From positions 372,001 through 436,000 of the forward strand of contig MCGE01000030.1 in NCBI GenBank assembly GCA_002105175.1: 64,000 nt of DNA, read 5' to 3'. Shown one piece after another: positions 1 to 11,864 of the stretch. The notes under the pieces were generated by a model. That model saw nothing but the letters and a program-made list of their open reading frames with translations. It searched no databases and had not been told where the DNA came from. Numbering within the stretch: position 1 is the stretch's first letter; every line of letters starts with the position of its first letter. Source of the DNA: Absidia repens. Its lineage: Eukaryota > Mucoromycota > Mucoromycetes > Mucorales > Cunninghamellaceae. The translations under genes and the position numbers were made by a program.

Positions 1-2318
1 GGAAGGAGCTGTGAAGGGGACGATGCGGGCTAGTCGAGTTGATTGGGGAAAAATCAATGTAACCGGGTCGATTTTTTTGTCGTTCACCGTGGTGGGGGCT
101 TGGTAGAAGTGGTGTAAATCATCATTATCGGTCACAAATCCTTGCTTCGGGATACCGTCTTTGCTAATGTCTTGAGGTGGTTGGAATTTGAAGGGGATGC
201 CATCCTTGCCGATAAGCGAGTCAGTCATAGGGTTGAACTGTAAACTGTTTGCAAATGCCAAGGCAGTCACTATCTACAAAGTGAAGTATATAAATAATAT
301 AAAGCAATCAGTATTACTATTTATGATCCATCCTACTTGGTTCTTATTTTGTTAACTTACTTCCGGTGATGCGATAAAGTAGTCTTTGTTTGTTTTCCGA
401 TCCATTCCGTGCGAGATACTGTCATTGTAAGAAGAGAGAATAGATTGAGACTCTCTTCCAGTGTGATGATGATGATGATGACGTTGTTGTTGCAATTTGT
501 CGTCGCCGTCATATATGCCCAATTCTTCCACGATGTCGGATTCCAGAGCAGCATGTTGAGGGAGATCATGATTCCATGAGGAGATATATGGTCCACACGC
601 ATTTGCAAGAAGAACCGCCCCGGCATCTTTGAATACCTTTGTCACACCGTCCCTGTCGAGCGTTGATCGAATTTGTGCTGAACCTGGGGTTACTGAAACG
701 GATGTCTTGAACGATAGTCCTTTAGCCAACGCCTGTTGAGCAAGTGAAGCTGAGCGAACTAAATCTTGATAGGAAGAATTGCTGCATGATCCAATATGAG
801 CCGCCTGAATTTGAGGAGACCATTGCTGTTGTTGCTGTTGATTCAATTTCCGTTTTGCAATCATATACTGCTTGAATTTCGATAGAGGTGTAGCAAAATC
901 GGGTGTAAACGGTGCACAAACATGAGGTTCCAGGGTGGTCAGGTCTAGTTCGATCAAATGATTATACGTGGCATTTTCATCTGCTTGGAGAATATTTGAG
1001 CGTTGAGAGTGGGAAAGATTGGCAATGTCTTGTCTTGAAGTTGCACGTAAATACGCATCCATTTTTTCGGTATAAGGAAATACTGAGGACATGGCACCTA
1101 TCTGTAATGCATGAAAAATGACAACAAGTTAGAAACGGAATTCCATCCACTTCCGCAAAACTTCTGCTCTCCGTTTAATACTTACTTCGGTCCCCATGTT
1201 GCAGATAGTCGCCATCCCAGTACAAGATAAGGTGTTTGATCCAGAGCCCATGTATTCCACAATAGTGTTTTTTTCGAGACCTTTGTTTGATAAAACATCA
1301 CTTAATTTCAATATGACGTCTAAAAGACGTAACGATTAGTAACTGCTTTCGGTTGGAATGTTTCATATCAGCCCCTTCCCCGTCACCTTGTAATGCATTC
1401 ATTATTTACCTTTAGGGGTTGTCCAGTTGGATAAAGAACCTTTCAGATGAACACCGACAATTTGAGGAGATTCCATTTCCCAAGGCAAGCCCACCATAGC
1501 ATCCAAAGCTTCTGCACCACCAACAGCAAAGCAAAGCGAAGCAATACCGCCAGCATGTGCCATGTGACTATCAGTACCAATGATTAATGAGCCAGGATAA
1601 GCGTATTTTTCAAGTACCGTTTGATGAAGCATTCCACTTCCAGGACGCCAAAGACCTATATTATAAGCACCACACGCGGCAGCCAAGAAATCATCCACTT
1701 CATGATGAAGCAAGGACTGGGCACGACCAATACCAGCAAGGGGACGACGTTTTTGATTTTGAGCAGACGATTTCTTATAAAGAGGTTGGTGCTGGGTTTC
1801 TACTTGATGATCACAATGCACCGTAGTTGGAATGGCGACTTGAGAAAGCCCCGTGTTCATGAATTGAAGCAATACCATCGGAGCAGCTGTATCTTGGCAT
1901 GCAACCCGGTCAGGATTAACTAAAATAGAACCATTTTTTTCAGTAGTAGATGTGTGTTGTTGATGTCCAAATATAATCTTCTCGGTCAAGGTGAGAGGGC
2001 GTTTTAGTCTAAAGAGCATAATAAGACATGAGTACAACATATTTTACTTGTGCCACCTTTTTTTTTACACACACAATGAAAAGCACTTACTTGTTTCTGG
2101 ATTCATTGATTCTTTGTTCGATAAGATCGTAATTGATAGTTTGGGAATCGAACTTGGAAATGGCTACTTTGGAATATAAGCGAATGTAGTCACGATGAAT
2201 AGGTCTTGCGACAAGTGCCTAATAAAAGTCAAAACGGAGAATAATGTATATTATTCGTAATGAATATTGCGTTGCATATAAATATAAAGATAAATATAAA
2301 TATAAATATTACCTTCAT
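1..2318 (-). CDS. Aconitase-like protein, probable pseudoenzyme (3' end outside window)
   Basis: Aconitase/IPM-isomerase family, mitochondrial aconitase type. Exons read on the minus strand: 2313-2318 (a six-base ATG AAG first exon), 2091-2218, 1410-2008, 1186-1319, 361-1101 and 1-273, the last running off the window; all phases agree. Family landmarks seen: [38 protein letters not shown] and RDG. Known aconitases hold a [4Fe-4S] cluster with one Cys in GSCTNSS and two in ACGPC. Here the first is present (about residue 395), but ACGPC reads ACGPY (Tyr at about 461). The following YNRNF region reads YNDSI, and GTDSHTPNAGG reads [11 protein letters not shown]. There is a Gln run and a six-His run in an insertion after ACGPY. 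The reading frame is open and introns look normal, so it is probably expressed rather than a pseudogene. I infer loss of canonical aconitase activity. The N-terminus ([17 protein letters not shown]) could be a mitochondrial presequence. Confidence 0.88.
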
Positions 2319-3574
2319 TGTAAGAGGCAACATATTTTGATGGTTGTAGCGAAGAAAAGAAGAGGAAAGAAAGTGGGAAAAAAAAAAGGAATTCGATCCA
2401 TTTTTCATGCCCTGAACATTTTAATCTCAGTGAGAACAAAAAAAAAAAAAGGCTTATGAAGTCATATGCCATTCCACATTTCTCAAATAGCATAAATATA
2501 TTAAGACAAAGTGCTTTTTTTTGAAAATTAAGACAAAGTATTTTATTTAGACATCTGTTAAAGCTTTGGGACGATGTAAGCAGACGTAGGCAGATTTATT
2601 TTTAGACGTTCAGGAAAAAAAAATTGAGGTGATTTCAAATCACGGTCCAAGTAAAAGTACAAATGATAGATAATAGTTGTGTTGTTGCCCCTTTGCCATA
2701 ATTCCTGCTCTTCCCTCTCTATACCCTGCTTCAGACACACGAGCGCTACTGGGTTCAAAGTTTGGATTGCACAGTGAAAAAATCTTGGGCCCATAAAACC
2801 GTCATTCCCAGTAGTAGCGTGTGCCTGTCTTCTTTTCCACCTTCCTATACTAGTAGAGGCCATAAATGATGTGAATTCATACTCTTTCATTATCAATGTA
2901 AGTTTTTAAAAAAGATGAATACCAACGTTTAAAAAATTGAATGCTATGATAATGTACCCTTTTATTTTTTCATTTTTTGTTTTATTTCCAATTTTTTCAT
3001 TCCTGCCAACCCCGCGTCCCAAATTTATTATACCATCGTTTTCGTGCGTCTCAATTCAAAGTAAATATTGTTTCAATTATATACTGTGCAGGATGAACAT
3101 TCTGCATGCATCCAGGAATGGGAAGTCTTGCTCAAGTTCATGCGGACTAACTTTATCAAAAAGTCCATCCCCTTCTTGGTTCCGTATCCCGTAAACTATA
3201 TATTTGTCAAAAAAAGAAATCAAGTAACTATTTTCTTCCTTTTCCTCACTAGGAAAAATGCAGGTTTTTTGATCTCAATGCGTTGTCCTCCAGTGTCCTA
3301 TTTCTTTAGGATGACCATGGAACGGACATTGAAAATGGTAAAATGTACAAAATGTACCGTTGCACAAGGACAATTGAATATTTTTTCACTCTCCCCCTTT
3401 TTTTTTTTTTCGATGCTCGATTTTTTTTTATCCTCTTTTCTTTCTTCAACCTCACTATCTTCATTCTCCCTTTTCCCTTCCTTATTTTCTTCTACACAGT
3501 TTCTCTAATATCTCTTCCCTTTCTCATCCACACATTATTCATGTCCTTTACTTTTCACTATTCTGTTTGATCCA
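2319..3574. other. Divergent intergenic region
   Basis: Upstream of both the aconitase-like gene (-) and the membrane-protein gene (+). AT-rich, with pyrimidine-rich stretches before 3575. It holds one copy of a short motif that recurs upstream of two other genes (2585-2613). ORFs here have no recognisable homology, although the minus-strand reading around 2565-2640 shares a short peptide with the repeat copy at 34.6 kb. Confidence 0.5.
2585..2613 (-). promoter_or_regulatory. Dispersed upstream motif, copy A
   Basis: In the sense of the downstream gene it reads CTGAACGTCTAAAAA then TAAATCTGCCTACG. It lies about 270 nt before the aconitase-like start codon. Copies B (34603-34626) and C (49539-49560) have the same orientation relative to their genes. 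Function unknown. Confidence 0.45.
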
Positions 3575-5264
3575 ATGTCTTTGCAAAAACGTCAAGGTAA
3601 CCAAATATATGATAAAATAACCTCCCTCGGTCTGGCTTCTTTGATCTTATTATACATAGCTGACTTCTTTTATTGTTTCAATGTAGATTCTAGTTATGCC
3701 TGCTCGCAAAAGGATAATCAATATCCTTACTGCTCACCATTAGCCACTGACACCTGGGTGAATGGAACTACTCATCAGTTTATATGGAACTTTAAGTAAG
3801 TGAATAACACGAGGTCGTATGTTTTATTATCTTTTTGTTTTATTATACTAACTTTTTATATTTCTTTATAGTTTTCCTTTTTATGTCAGTTCGGTAAGGT
3901 TTATTTTTAAGGGGCGTTGCGTATGTGAATATGATATGGGAGGGGGAGGGGTAGACTCGGCAGTCTATACTTAAAAAAAGAGGAGGAGGAGGGGTTGAAG
4001 ATAGAGTAGTTTAGTTGCGTATGTAGAGTGTGTGTGTGGGGGGGGGAGGGGTTGAGACTATATTTGATGGTACTAAAAATGTACGACATGGGCGTTAATA
4101 TACATATATCAACCAACTTATTATCTCTTTATCTCTTTATATTTTTATATTATAGGACACCCTCACTTTGAATCTGTATTATATCAAGAATTATCAATAT
4201 ACAACTCTCAAGACGTGGACAGATTTAACAACTTCTGACGGTGAACTGACAGCAACAGTGGACGATAGTTGGTTCCCAACACCAAATTATGATGGAAACA
4301 AGACTTGGACTTTATACATTTATTATCTACCTTCTGCTATGAATGCTTCCTCCGAATTACAAAATACGAATAGTCTTTATCCTCGACCCTACAATTTCTC
4401 TGTCATTCGTAAGTACTGCATTGTATAAACTCAAAATAGACCCTACCTATTTTTTTTTTTGATTCCCAACTGTTTTTTTTTTTTTTTTTTTTTTTTTTTT
4501 TGTTAGAGCTACCATCATCAGAACCTCCGAACACCAATTTACCACCAAATTCAAACACACCGACATCTTATTCGTCCAATCAACATCATGGTTTACCAGG
4601 TTGGGGCATTGCCTTGATTGTAATCGCATCTGTGGCTGTAGCTGCCGTACTCGGTATTCTTGCTTGGGCCTATTTGGTTTATCTTCCACGTAAACGACGA
4701 CAAAAAATCGCGAATAATGGTGGTACGAACGAAAAAGGTCCCAGTCCATATTATGACCACCCACATGGATCATCATCTATTATACCCATAGGCGGCATCG
4801 GCGGCGGTGGCGCCTCACCCAACGAAAAGACGGAATCGATTTACTCACATTCACCCATGTTTGCTGGTGCAGCAGCTGTTGGAATCCATTCATCCATCAG
4901 TGTCGGCGGTTGCACAAGTCAGACCTCACTCCCGCCATCAATACATCGAATGACCTCACAGGATTCAGTGACCATGTCTGATTCTCTTCGCCAAATTAGT
5001 TATCGACCAGATTGGACAACGATCGACGAAGGTATGGACGAAGAAAAACGACGACGACTTGGTGAAGAATTACTCCAACGACAATTAGCTGAGGACGGTG
5101 CCACCACTATGGTCAAACATACTCAACCAACCACTCGACTTGCAAGTATGACATCGCAAATCCCAAAGGCTCGGACTGCTATTGTGGTTGCTGATTCTTC
5201 TGATTCTCTATCACATTCTTCCTCTTCCACCACCTTTTCTCTGACCAATCATCCCCCACCTTGA
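3575..5264 (+). CDS. Single-pass plasma-membrane-type protein with glycosylated ectodomain
   Basis: Proposed exons: 3575-3596, 3687-3795, 3872-3893 (a 22-nt micro-exon), 4156-4408 and 4507-5264, all in phase, about 387 residues. The first part is a Tyr/Trp-rich ectodomain with several N-glycosylation sites (NGT, NKT, NAS, NFS). Motifs such as HQFIWNFNFPFYVSS and WTLYIYYLPS suggest a beta-sandwich. One clear membrane span (GWGIALIVIASVAVAAVLGI) is followed by basic PRKRRQK and a long Ser/Thr-rich cytoplasmic tail. The 90-nt putative first intron is itself open and would encode the only N-terminal hydrophobic segment (SLGLASLILLYIADFFYCF), so it may be retained or coding. The fold resembles the fungal DUF7137-like membrane proteins from memory, which is a weak assignment. 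AATAAA follows at 5431. Confidence 0.7.
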
Positions 5265-6533
5265 TTTTTTTTTTTTTTTTTTTTTTACCATCCCCCTTCT
5301 CATCCCTTCCCATTCCCTTCGCTTTGTATGTTGTATTTTATAGTTATAGTTTAGTTAACTTTGGTTTTTTATTTTATTTTTTTACCAGTATATATATATT
5401 ATTACTTCCCTTTTAGCATTAGCATATTTCAATAAACAATATACTTTTATTATGATTGATTTTTTTGTCAACTTGGAATAAGGATTTTCTTTGTGTGTTG
5501 CAATGGAAAGGGAGGTTTCACAAAATGGACCCGAGATTTTGGGACCTTTTTTATCTTTTAATTTAGTGTGGGGCTAACTTCTTTTACCCCTTGCTGTCAG
5601 CATATATCATATACATGACATTTACGTTAATCCAATTAGAAAGGGGAATTTTGGAATTGAACACTTGGAATACTGTGAAATGCCTCACCAACTTCGAGTG
5701 CCAGGTTATACTGAATGACTACCAACTGAGCAGGTGGAGCACCCTCACAGTACATAAATCATTGCTGGATTATAAAAACGCCATATGGGTCTATATTTGA
5801 GTATCGTTTTGCACCATATGATGAAAACCTCCTGAACCAGAAAATCATACACACTTGTTGAACTTACTCAATCCCCCCAATACCCCCTTTTTGTAAAGGG
5901 TACCTCTCTGTCTTCACGTTGGTAATGTTGCCATTTGACCTCGTATGTCACTGTCTTTCACTCAATTTTGGTCTTTTACCCGCATCCAACCAAGTATTAG
6001 AATACTTTGCCAATCATCTTTGTCTGGTTTAGACGCATCATAATGTTCTTATCTCATTTTTTGAACGTAGACTTCTACTCTATATACCATCTACCTATCC
6101 ACTTCATATCTTCCTTTTTAATACTTTATCAGTATTTGCCATCACCACCCTTGCATCCCACATTCTATCTGTCACCATTTATTCAATCAATAAAATCACT
6201 TTTTATCCCAATCATTTTGCGTGTAGTTCATCATCAAACGTTGATTTGATATGTTTTGTTTATTGTATGAATAGTAAGAAATAATAATAGATAAAATATG
6301 AGGCCCACAATAAAACATATACAATAAAAAAAAAAAAAAAGAGGCCACCATAGATAAAAATATGAATAACATAGTCGATACATGTCGATACAGATCAGAA
6401 TAACAACAATAACAACAACAATAACAATAATAAAATAAAAATCGCCATGATCCATCGACGTTTCCTATAATTGACTAACTAATTAACCCGCACTATAAAC
6501 TACCAGTGCTAATAATCTATCGAGACCAGCCTT
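5265..6533. other. Convergent intergenic region
   Basis: 3' flanks of the membrane-protein gene (+) and the endosulfine gene (-). Contains AATAAA at 5431-5436 and AT-rich sequence. ORFs here are short and unlike any family I recognise. Confidence 0.5.
5431..5436 (+). terminator. Polyadenylation signal AATAAA, membrane-protein gene
   Basis: AATAAA about 165 nt after the stop codon, within AT-rich sequence. Confidence 0.55.
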
Positions 6534-7025
6534 CTACTGTCGTTCTTGATTTTCGGGCACCAATGGACTTTCCTTGACGGGGCTTGATCCAGCGGTAAAC
6601 CCAGCAGGATTGGAGTGTGGGATATTTTCAGGACTAGGGTGTTCAGAGCCAATAGCCGATTCGGGTTCTTTGCCAGCTTGAGATAATGCATAGTCGCCAG
6701 AGTCAAAGTATTTTCGTTCCTATAAGTGAAAAGGATGAGATGTCATTGTTGTTTCACACAAACCACAGTATCTATTTCTGCTTCCTATTAAAGCTGCTTT
6801 CTTACCTTGAGCTTGTGTCCAATGAGATCCTTTCTATCGGGTAGCTTGCCATACATTTTGAATAACTTTCGTTCTTCTTCATTGAGTTGCTATTAAAGGG
6901 ATGGTGGCGAAAAAAAAAAAAAATGTGGGTAAGTGAATGAGTATTTGCGTTTAACGGTGAGTAGCGAGATATTGGAGTATAGAGCTTACACTAACATCAA
7001 CCTTGTTAGCTTGGGCAGGATTCAT
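6534..7025 (-). CDS. igo1: Endosulfine/ARPP-19 family PP2A inhibitor (Igo-type)
   Basis: Three short exons on the minus strand, 6990-7025, 6806-6889 and 6534-6719, give 101 residues in perfect phase. The protein starts MNPAQANKVDVS, followed by NEEERKLFKMYGKLP and then the family hallmark KYFDSGDYAL. In the known family, Greatwall/Rim15-type kinases phosphorylate the Ser of FDSGDY, turning the protein into an inhibitor of PP2A-B55; in yeast, Igo1/2 also protect mRNAs at quiescence entry. The C-terminal third is Pro/Ser/Glu-rich and not conserved. Length is normal for the family. The hallmark is split from the N-terminal half by an intron, so no single long ORF reveals the gene. I am confident of the family; the cellular role is inferred from it. 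Confidence 0.93.
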
Positions 7026-9309
7026 TGGTTTTTTTAAAACAATTAAAACTTTTAAAAAAAGAAAGAGAGAAAAAAGTATGGGAAAGAATTAAAAAGACAA
7101 GAGAAATGCGCACATGACGTTTTTAGTTTGGCACAAAAAAACAAGAACTGCCTGTCGGACTATGAATCCGATTGGTTATTGCCTTCCACCGCGCTGCTAA
7201 CACTGGTTACTGGTGTAGCCAGTTGATTTTCCTCATGGTCTCTAATTAATTGTCCGAGACCTCTTGTTTGACTCTTTTATAGTTTTTATTTTTATGTTTT
7301 TATTTTACATGTCATTGCTACGTAGCATCATTTGTTGACTCAAAAATCATAGCTTTACTTTTTCCATGGACACCCTTTTTTTAGACAAGTAACTCAACTA
7401 CGGAAACAAAGAAAGTATCGTTTTATAAATGCGACGTGGATGTCAGCATCATAATAAAATTATGCTCATTTTTTTTCCATGTTTCTACATATAGAATAAG
7501 GAGTCGCAATAACGCTGTCGACGAGAAAACGAAGGCGCATCGTTATTGTTATTCTGATGTGCGTAGCCTCAGACACTACAGAAAAATATTTCAAATGCCG
7601 CTCACCTGATTTTTACTTTTCGTTCTCTTTCGCTTCTTTTTTCTTCACCATTTATCTTCTATGCGATTATGGCGATCATAGATTAGTGACAGGATTAATT
7701 TAGAAGTGTTTCAGATAAGGGATTACAAGATACATGGGGAAACCCTTTCATTTTGGATTCAGGATTTTGGAACAGCATTAGTATACTTTTTGGAGCCTTC
7801 ATCAGCTTCGCTTAGTGTTAGTTTGTTCATCGTTTATATCTGACTTTGAATAAAATATGTCTCTTTTTACTTGCTTTAATGAAAAATATTCCATTAGTCT
7901 CTTCTATGTCATGTACAATAGATCTCGCTTTACTATCGTTCCTTTATATTAATGTTGACAGTTGATATGTTTTGATAAACGATATCCATTTATAGACTTT
8001 ATCATCTTATCATGTCTTGTCTGCCTTATACATTATATTAGATGTCTTTTTGTGGTCGTCCCTTTCAATTAGTGACCATTCTCCACATTCACCAATAGTA
8101 TCCTTCGTACTACCTCCAATAGGTCACTTGTAGTGTGGTTTTCCTGTTTATTGCAAGCGTGGGCCAGATCTGCGGGTTATTTTATAAAGCGATTTTATTG
8201 TTATTATTGTGTTTTATCATCATTTAAAGCTATTATTAAATAGCGTTCTAGTAAAATAGCAAAGAAGAATACAATTTTACAGATGCCTGGCCCATAGCAT
8301 GGTCTAGGTTCATCAACATACTGTATTTGGTCGGACAGAAATATAATTATCTTTGGTATCAAGCGACCAGTAATTGTAAGCTAGTCACTCGTACACAAAA
8401 GGGAGGGGAGGTGATCATGGTGAAAAAAGCTAGAAAGAAAATATTTGGTAGAAGCAATAACATATGACAACTTTATTTATTATGTAATGGGTTAGATGAT
8501 GGTTGATCAAAAAGGAATATTTTATTCAAATAATATGGTCAACACAGACCTAAAGGCAAAGGATTTATAATAATGAATACAACAAGAGTGAGACTATTGG
8601 GATATGTGAGGAATGACCGTCAATTAGTTAAGAGGATAACGGTATAAGAGATCTAATATATTGAGTAAAACAAGAGAGAAACTATTGGGAGATCTGCGGA
8701 ATGGTCAACATTAATCTAAAGGGATGATGGTAAAAGAGATATAATATACTATGCAAAATATGAGAGAGACTAATGGGCCATTTTTTCTAGAAAAAGACAT
8801 ATTCAGAGTCAGATATAAAGTAAGGACAAGCTAACATCAAGCTAAGCTAATGAAGGCACCAAAAAATATACTAGTGCTGTTCCAAAATCCTGAATCCAAA
8901 ATGAAAGGGTTTCCCCATGCATCTTGTAATCCCTTATCTGAAACACTTCTAAATTAATCCTGTCACTAATCTATGATCGCCATAATCGCATAGAAGTTAA
9001 ATGGTGAGCAAAAAAGAAAGCAAGGAGTAAAAAATGGGCCAAAAATGAAAATCAGGTGAGCGGGGGCTGAAATGCTTTCTGTGGCCTCCTACCCAACCGC
9101 GTTACCCACATTAGAGATGTAATTTGGTTTTCTCCTTCATATAGCCATTGTGCGTCGCTACTGTGGTGTACTCTTCTTCATATTAGAATAGTGCCACTCT
9201 CTGTAGCATATCCTATCCCTTTATTTGGGCACGATGCTGAAGAAGCATTCATCCAATGAAAATTGTTTACTTTGAATTGAGACACCCCCCAGTTGTCTGT
9301 GTTTTTTTT

Positions 9310-9361
<52 letters not shown>

Positions 9362-9389
9362 TCTCAGAAGACATGCTGAAAACGACACG
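7026..9389. other. Gene-poor region with foldback element
   Basis: No convincing coding sequence. Holds the long inverted-repeat element described separately and a T tract of about 46 nt at 9315-9360 directly before the Ser-rich orphan gene. Confidence 0.6.
7575..9090. mobile_element. Foldback/MITE-like element with ~230-bp terminal inverted repeats
   Basis: The segment 7595-7825 is repeated in inverted orientation at 8835-9070. Inner arms (about 7658-7795 against 8870-8998) are nearly identical by eye, including the core CATGGGGAAACCCTTTCAT at 7733 and its complement near 8900. Outer ends carry CCGCTCACCTGATTT followed by a polypyrimidine stretch. The interior (7830-8830) has no transposase-like ORF but resembles parts of 28.9-29.1 kb and 45.4-45.8 kb. 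Exact termini and target duplication were not resolved. Confidence 0.75.
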
Positions 9390-10294
9390 ATGGCAGCCAC
9401 ACCTCGAACACTACGCCGAAGGAAGCTTATCCATCAACAAAACTCTATAGATCCCGAGATGGTATCACTTTATCATGATGATCTTCCCTGGACTTCACCA
9501 CCATCATCAACAATAGCAGGTGTCACCGCTATTAACACCACCACGCCTAATGCACACTTTTCTTCACCTATGAGGATGACTCTTGGAACACCAAGCCAAC
9601 ATACACCAAGGACAAGGAGGCAACTTCATAACGCTACATCCACACCCACGAGAATTGATCTATTTCGCGATGTGAATGCACCACCAATCTCTTTTATGGA
9701 ACGACTAAACAGGATCAACTATCAAGATATTGACAGCAATGACAACAAACAGACAACACAGTCCTCTTCCAATCCGGATGACAACAGCAGATCATTCTTC
9801 GACTTACAAGCATATCAATTGGTGCCCAACCAAATGAAAGTGGCTTTATCAGCTGTCGCTCAAGAGCCTCTTTTCTCTCGCAACGACTTTTTCACCGAGA
9901 AAGGATCAACACCATCGTCATCATCGCCCGTAGCAACTCCAGGGCATCCTCTATCAATACCACCAACTTCGCCATCACAATTGACATCTTCAGCAGGCCA
10001 GGCAGGTCTAACATCCCCAACGTCTTCCATTGTTAGCGTGGCCACATCTATATCCGAAAACATCGATATCTCCCTTCTTTCGTGGCCAAGTTCGCCGAAC
10101 GCGTCTTCTCTAACCTCTAATCCATGCTTATCTTTTGGTAGAGTGACTCAGCATCGAAGCAATCAAGAAGACAACGAAATGCAATATTCGCCTACTATCC
10201 AGGACGCTAAACTCACAGCAACAACTCATCGACGCGCCAATGAACTTCTCGTGAACCCTTTTCTTGAACCATCACCACGACGATTGCCATTATC

Positions 10295-10325
<31 letters not shown>

Positions 10326-10847
10326 CCACGACGCTTGCCATTATCATCATCATCATCATCATCATCATCATCGCCATCGCCATCGCCATCGTCAATAACA
10401 ACTACTAGTATGAATTATCTTGTATCATCTTCTCCTAAGGATACTTCACCCTCATCATCACCTCCAGCAGCACTATTGTCACAACAAGCAATCCCACTCT
10501 CAGCAAGAATGGTTAAACGATTTCCCAATCATGCAAAGATGAAACGAAAAACAAGTGTGCCATCGCGACAAGTATGGCAAGTCGAAGACACAGCAGCGTC
10601 GCAACCACCCCCACCATCATCATCCACCAGTGAAACAACCTACATGATATCAAGGCAAAGAGGGTCAAAGCTACGGCAAAGACGATGGAAAAGCAAGCGC
10701 CGCATACCAATATCAGCAACAACAACAACAACAACAACAACAACAAAAATATCATCATCATCATCATCGACAACGACGAAAAGAAAGCGACGTCATTCAA
10801 CTAAAAAAAGATGGCCTGTTTGGTTGGAAACTACTTTATCTGATTAG
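9390..10847 (+). CDS. Ser/Thr/Pro-rich basic orphan protein
   Basis: A single open exon of 485 residues starting at the first ATG after the T tract. I recognise no domain. The N-terminal ~110 residues are the best-ordered part: TPRTLRRRKL, a DDLPWTSPP motif, the repeated TPxxHTPRTRR pattern, and PPISFMERLNRINYQD. The middle is Ser-rich with runs coded by TCA/ATC triplet repeats near 10270-10400. The C-terminus is strongly basic (KLRQRRWKSKRR, KRKRRHSTKKR) and ends WPVWLETTLSD, so a nuclear localisation signal is likely. Multiple SP/TP sites would suit a proline-directed kinase substrate, which is inference only. The intact frame over nearly 1.5 kb and non-repetitive N-terminus argue that it is a real gene. 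Confidence 0.72.
10275..10395 (+). repeat. TCA/ATC trinucleotide microsatellite inside coding sequence
   Basis: Two imperfect blocks of TCA repeats coding for Ser runs, separated by a duplicated CCACGACG-type segment that encodes PRRLPLSSS twice. The length is likely to vary between strains. Confidence 0.7.
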
Positions 10848-11864
10848 GGCGATATCCACCTCACCTTTCCCCCTATCCCCACTCAACCTTAGTCTTACTC
10901 TTTTATATTCAGTTTTTCTTTATTGATATTATTATTGTTTGTAGTCATATATATATATATTATGATTATTATCATTAGTATTATTATTTTTACACATTTA
11001 GCATAACATACAGAAATAAAACATGATATTTTTTTTTCCATATTTTCCTGTTGGCTTATTTGACGTGGGGTGATGTGTATGTAGAGTTGTATTGGTTGGT
11101 TGATAATGAAGGGCATTAGGGTACATGTGATTAGAGGCATATGACAGCAATGCAGAATAAAAAGGTATATAGGGGAATTTTATATCAATACTGGTTTTTT
11201 GTTTTATCATGAGACAAATGATGTGAATGGTAATATATAGAGGCACCATAATCATAGGATAGTCGTATATATAGATATAAATGTAACTGTATTTATAAAA
11301 GGCATAAAGACATGACAAAAGGAGGGATTTTGTAAAAGGGATGTCTTTTTTTCTTATGAAATACAAATGAAGGGAAGTGAAAGGAGGTGGTATAGAAAGA
11401 GGAGTGATCGGTGGTGTAGTATAATAACAAGACATGACAAAGGGGGCGTTGTATATTTTATTATGATACTGTGCTGTACTGTAGAGGAAGAAGAATGAGG
11501 TATAGAAAGGGGCATCAGTTATTGGTGGTCTAATTCGTTATGGTATGATAAAAGGATCATGCAAGTAACGGCTATTTTTTATCCTATTAGCGACAAGTGA
11601 CGTGTAGTATAATAAAAAGACATGAAGGCAATGATAAACAATAAGGATAATATTTTTGTTTTATTAAAGACCAATGAAATGATGGAAGGGGGGGTATAAA
11701 GATGAGAATATACATCAAAAAAGAAAATGATAGAGAGTGGTGGTGATATAACTACAATAAAGAGAGATGAGACAAGCGACATAAATGCATAAATGGCTAG
11801 ATAAAAGGAATGGAGATAATAATGACTAGGGCAGGGAGGGGAAGGGGAGAGGGAGAAAATAATA
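10848..11864. other. Convergent intergenic region
   Basis: About 1 kb between two converging genes. AT-rich with short TA repeats. The ORFs on the minus strand are low-complexity and show no recognisable family. Confidence 0.5.

Noticed and set aside
2558..2896. 112-residue ORF sharing a short peptide with an ORF at 34461-34661
   Set aside because: The shared peptide comes from the dispersed non-coding motif (copies A and B); the remaining sequence is unrelated.
5591..5800. 69-residue ORF downstream of the membrane-protein gene
   Set aside because: No family resemblance, no splice partners and AT-rich composition.
7140..7260. Possible tRNA or small RNA between the igo1-type gene and the foldback element
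   Set aside because: No A box/B box pair or cloverleaf could be drawn.
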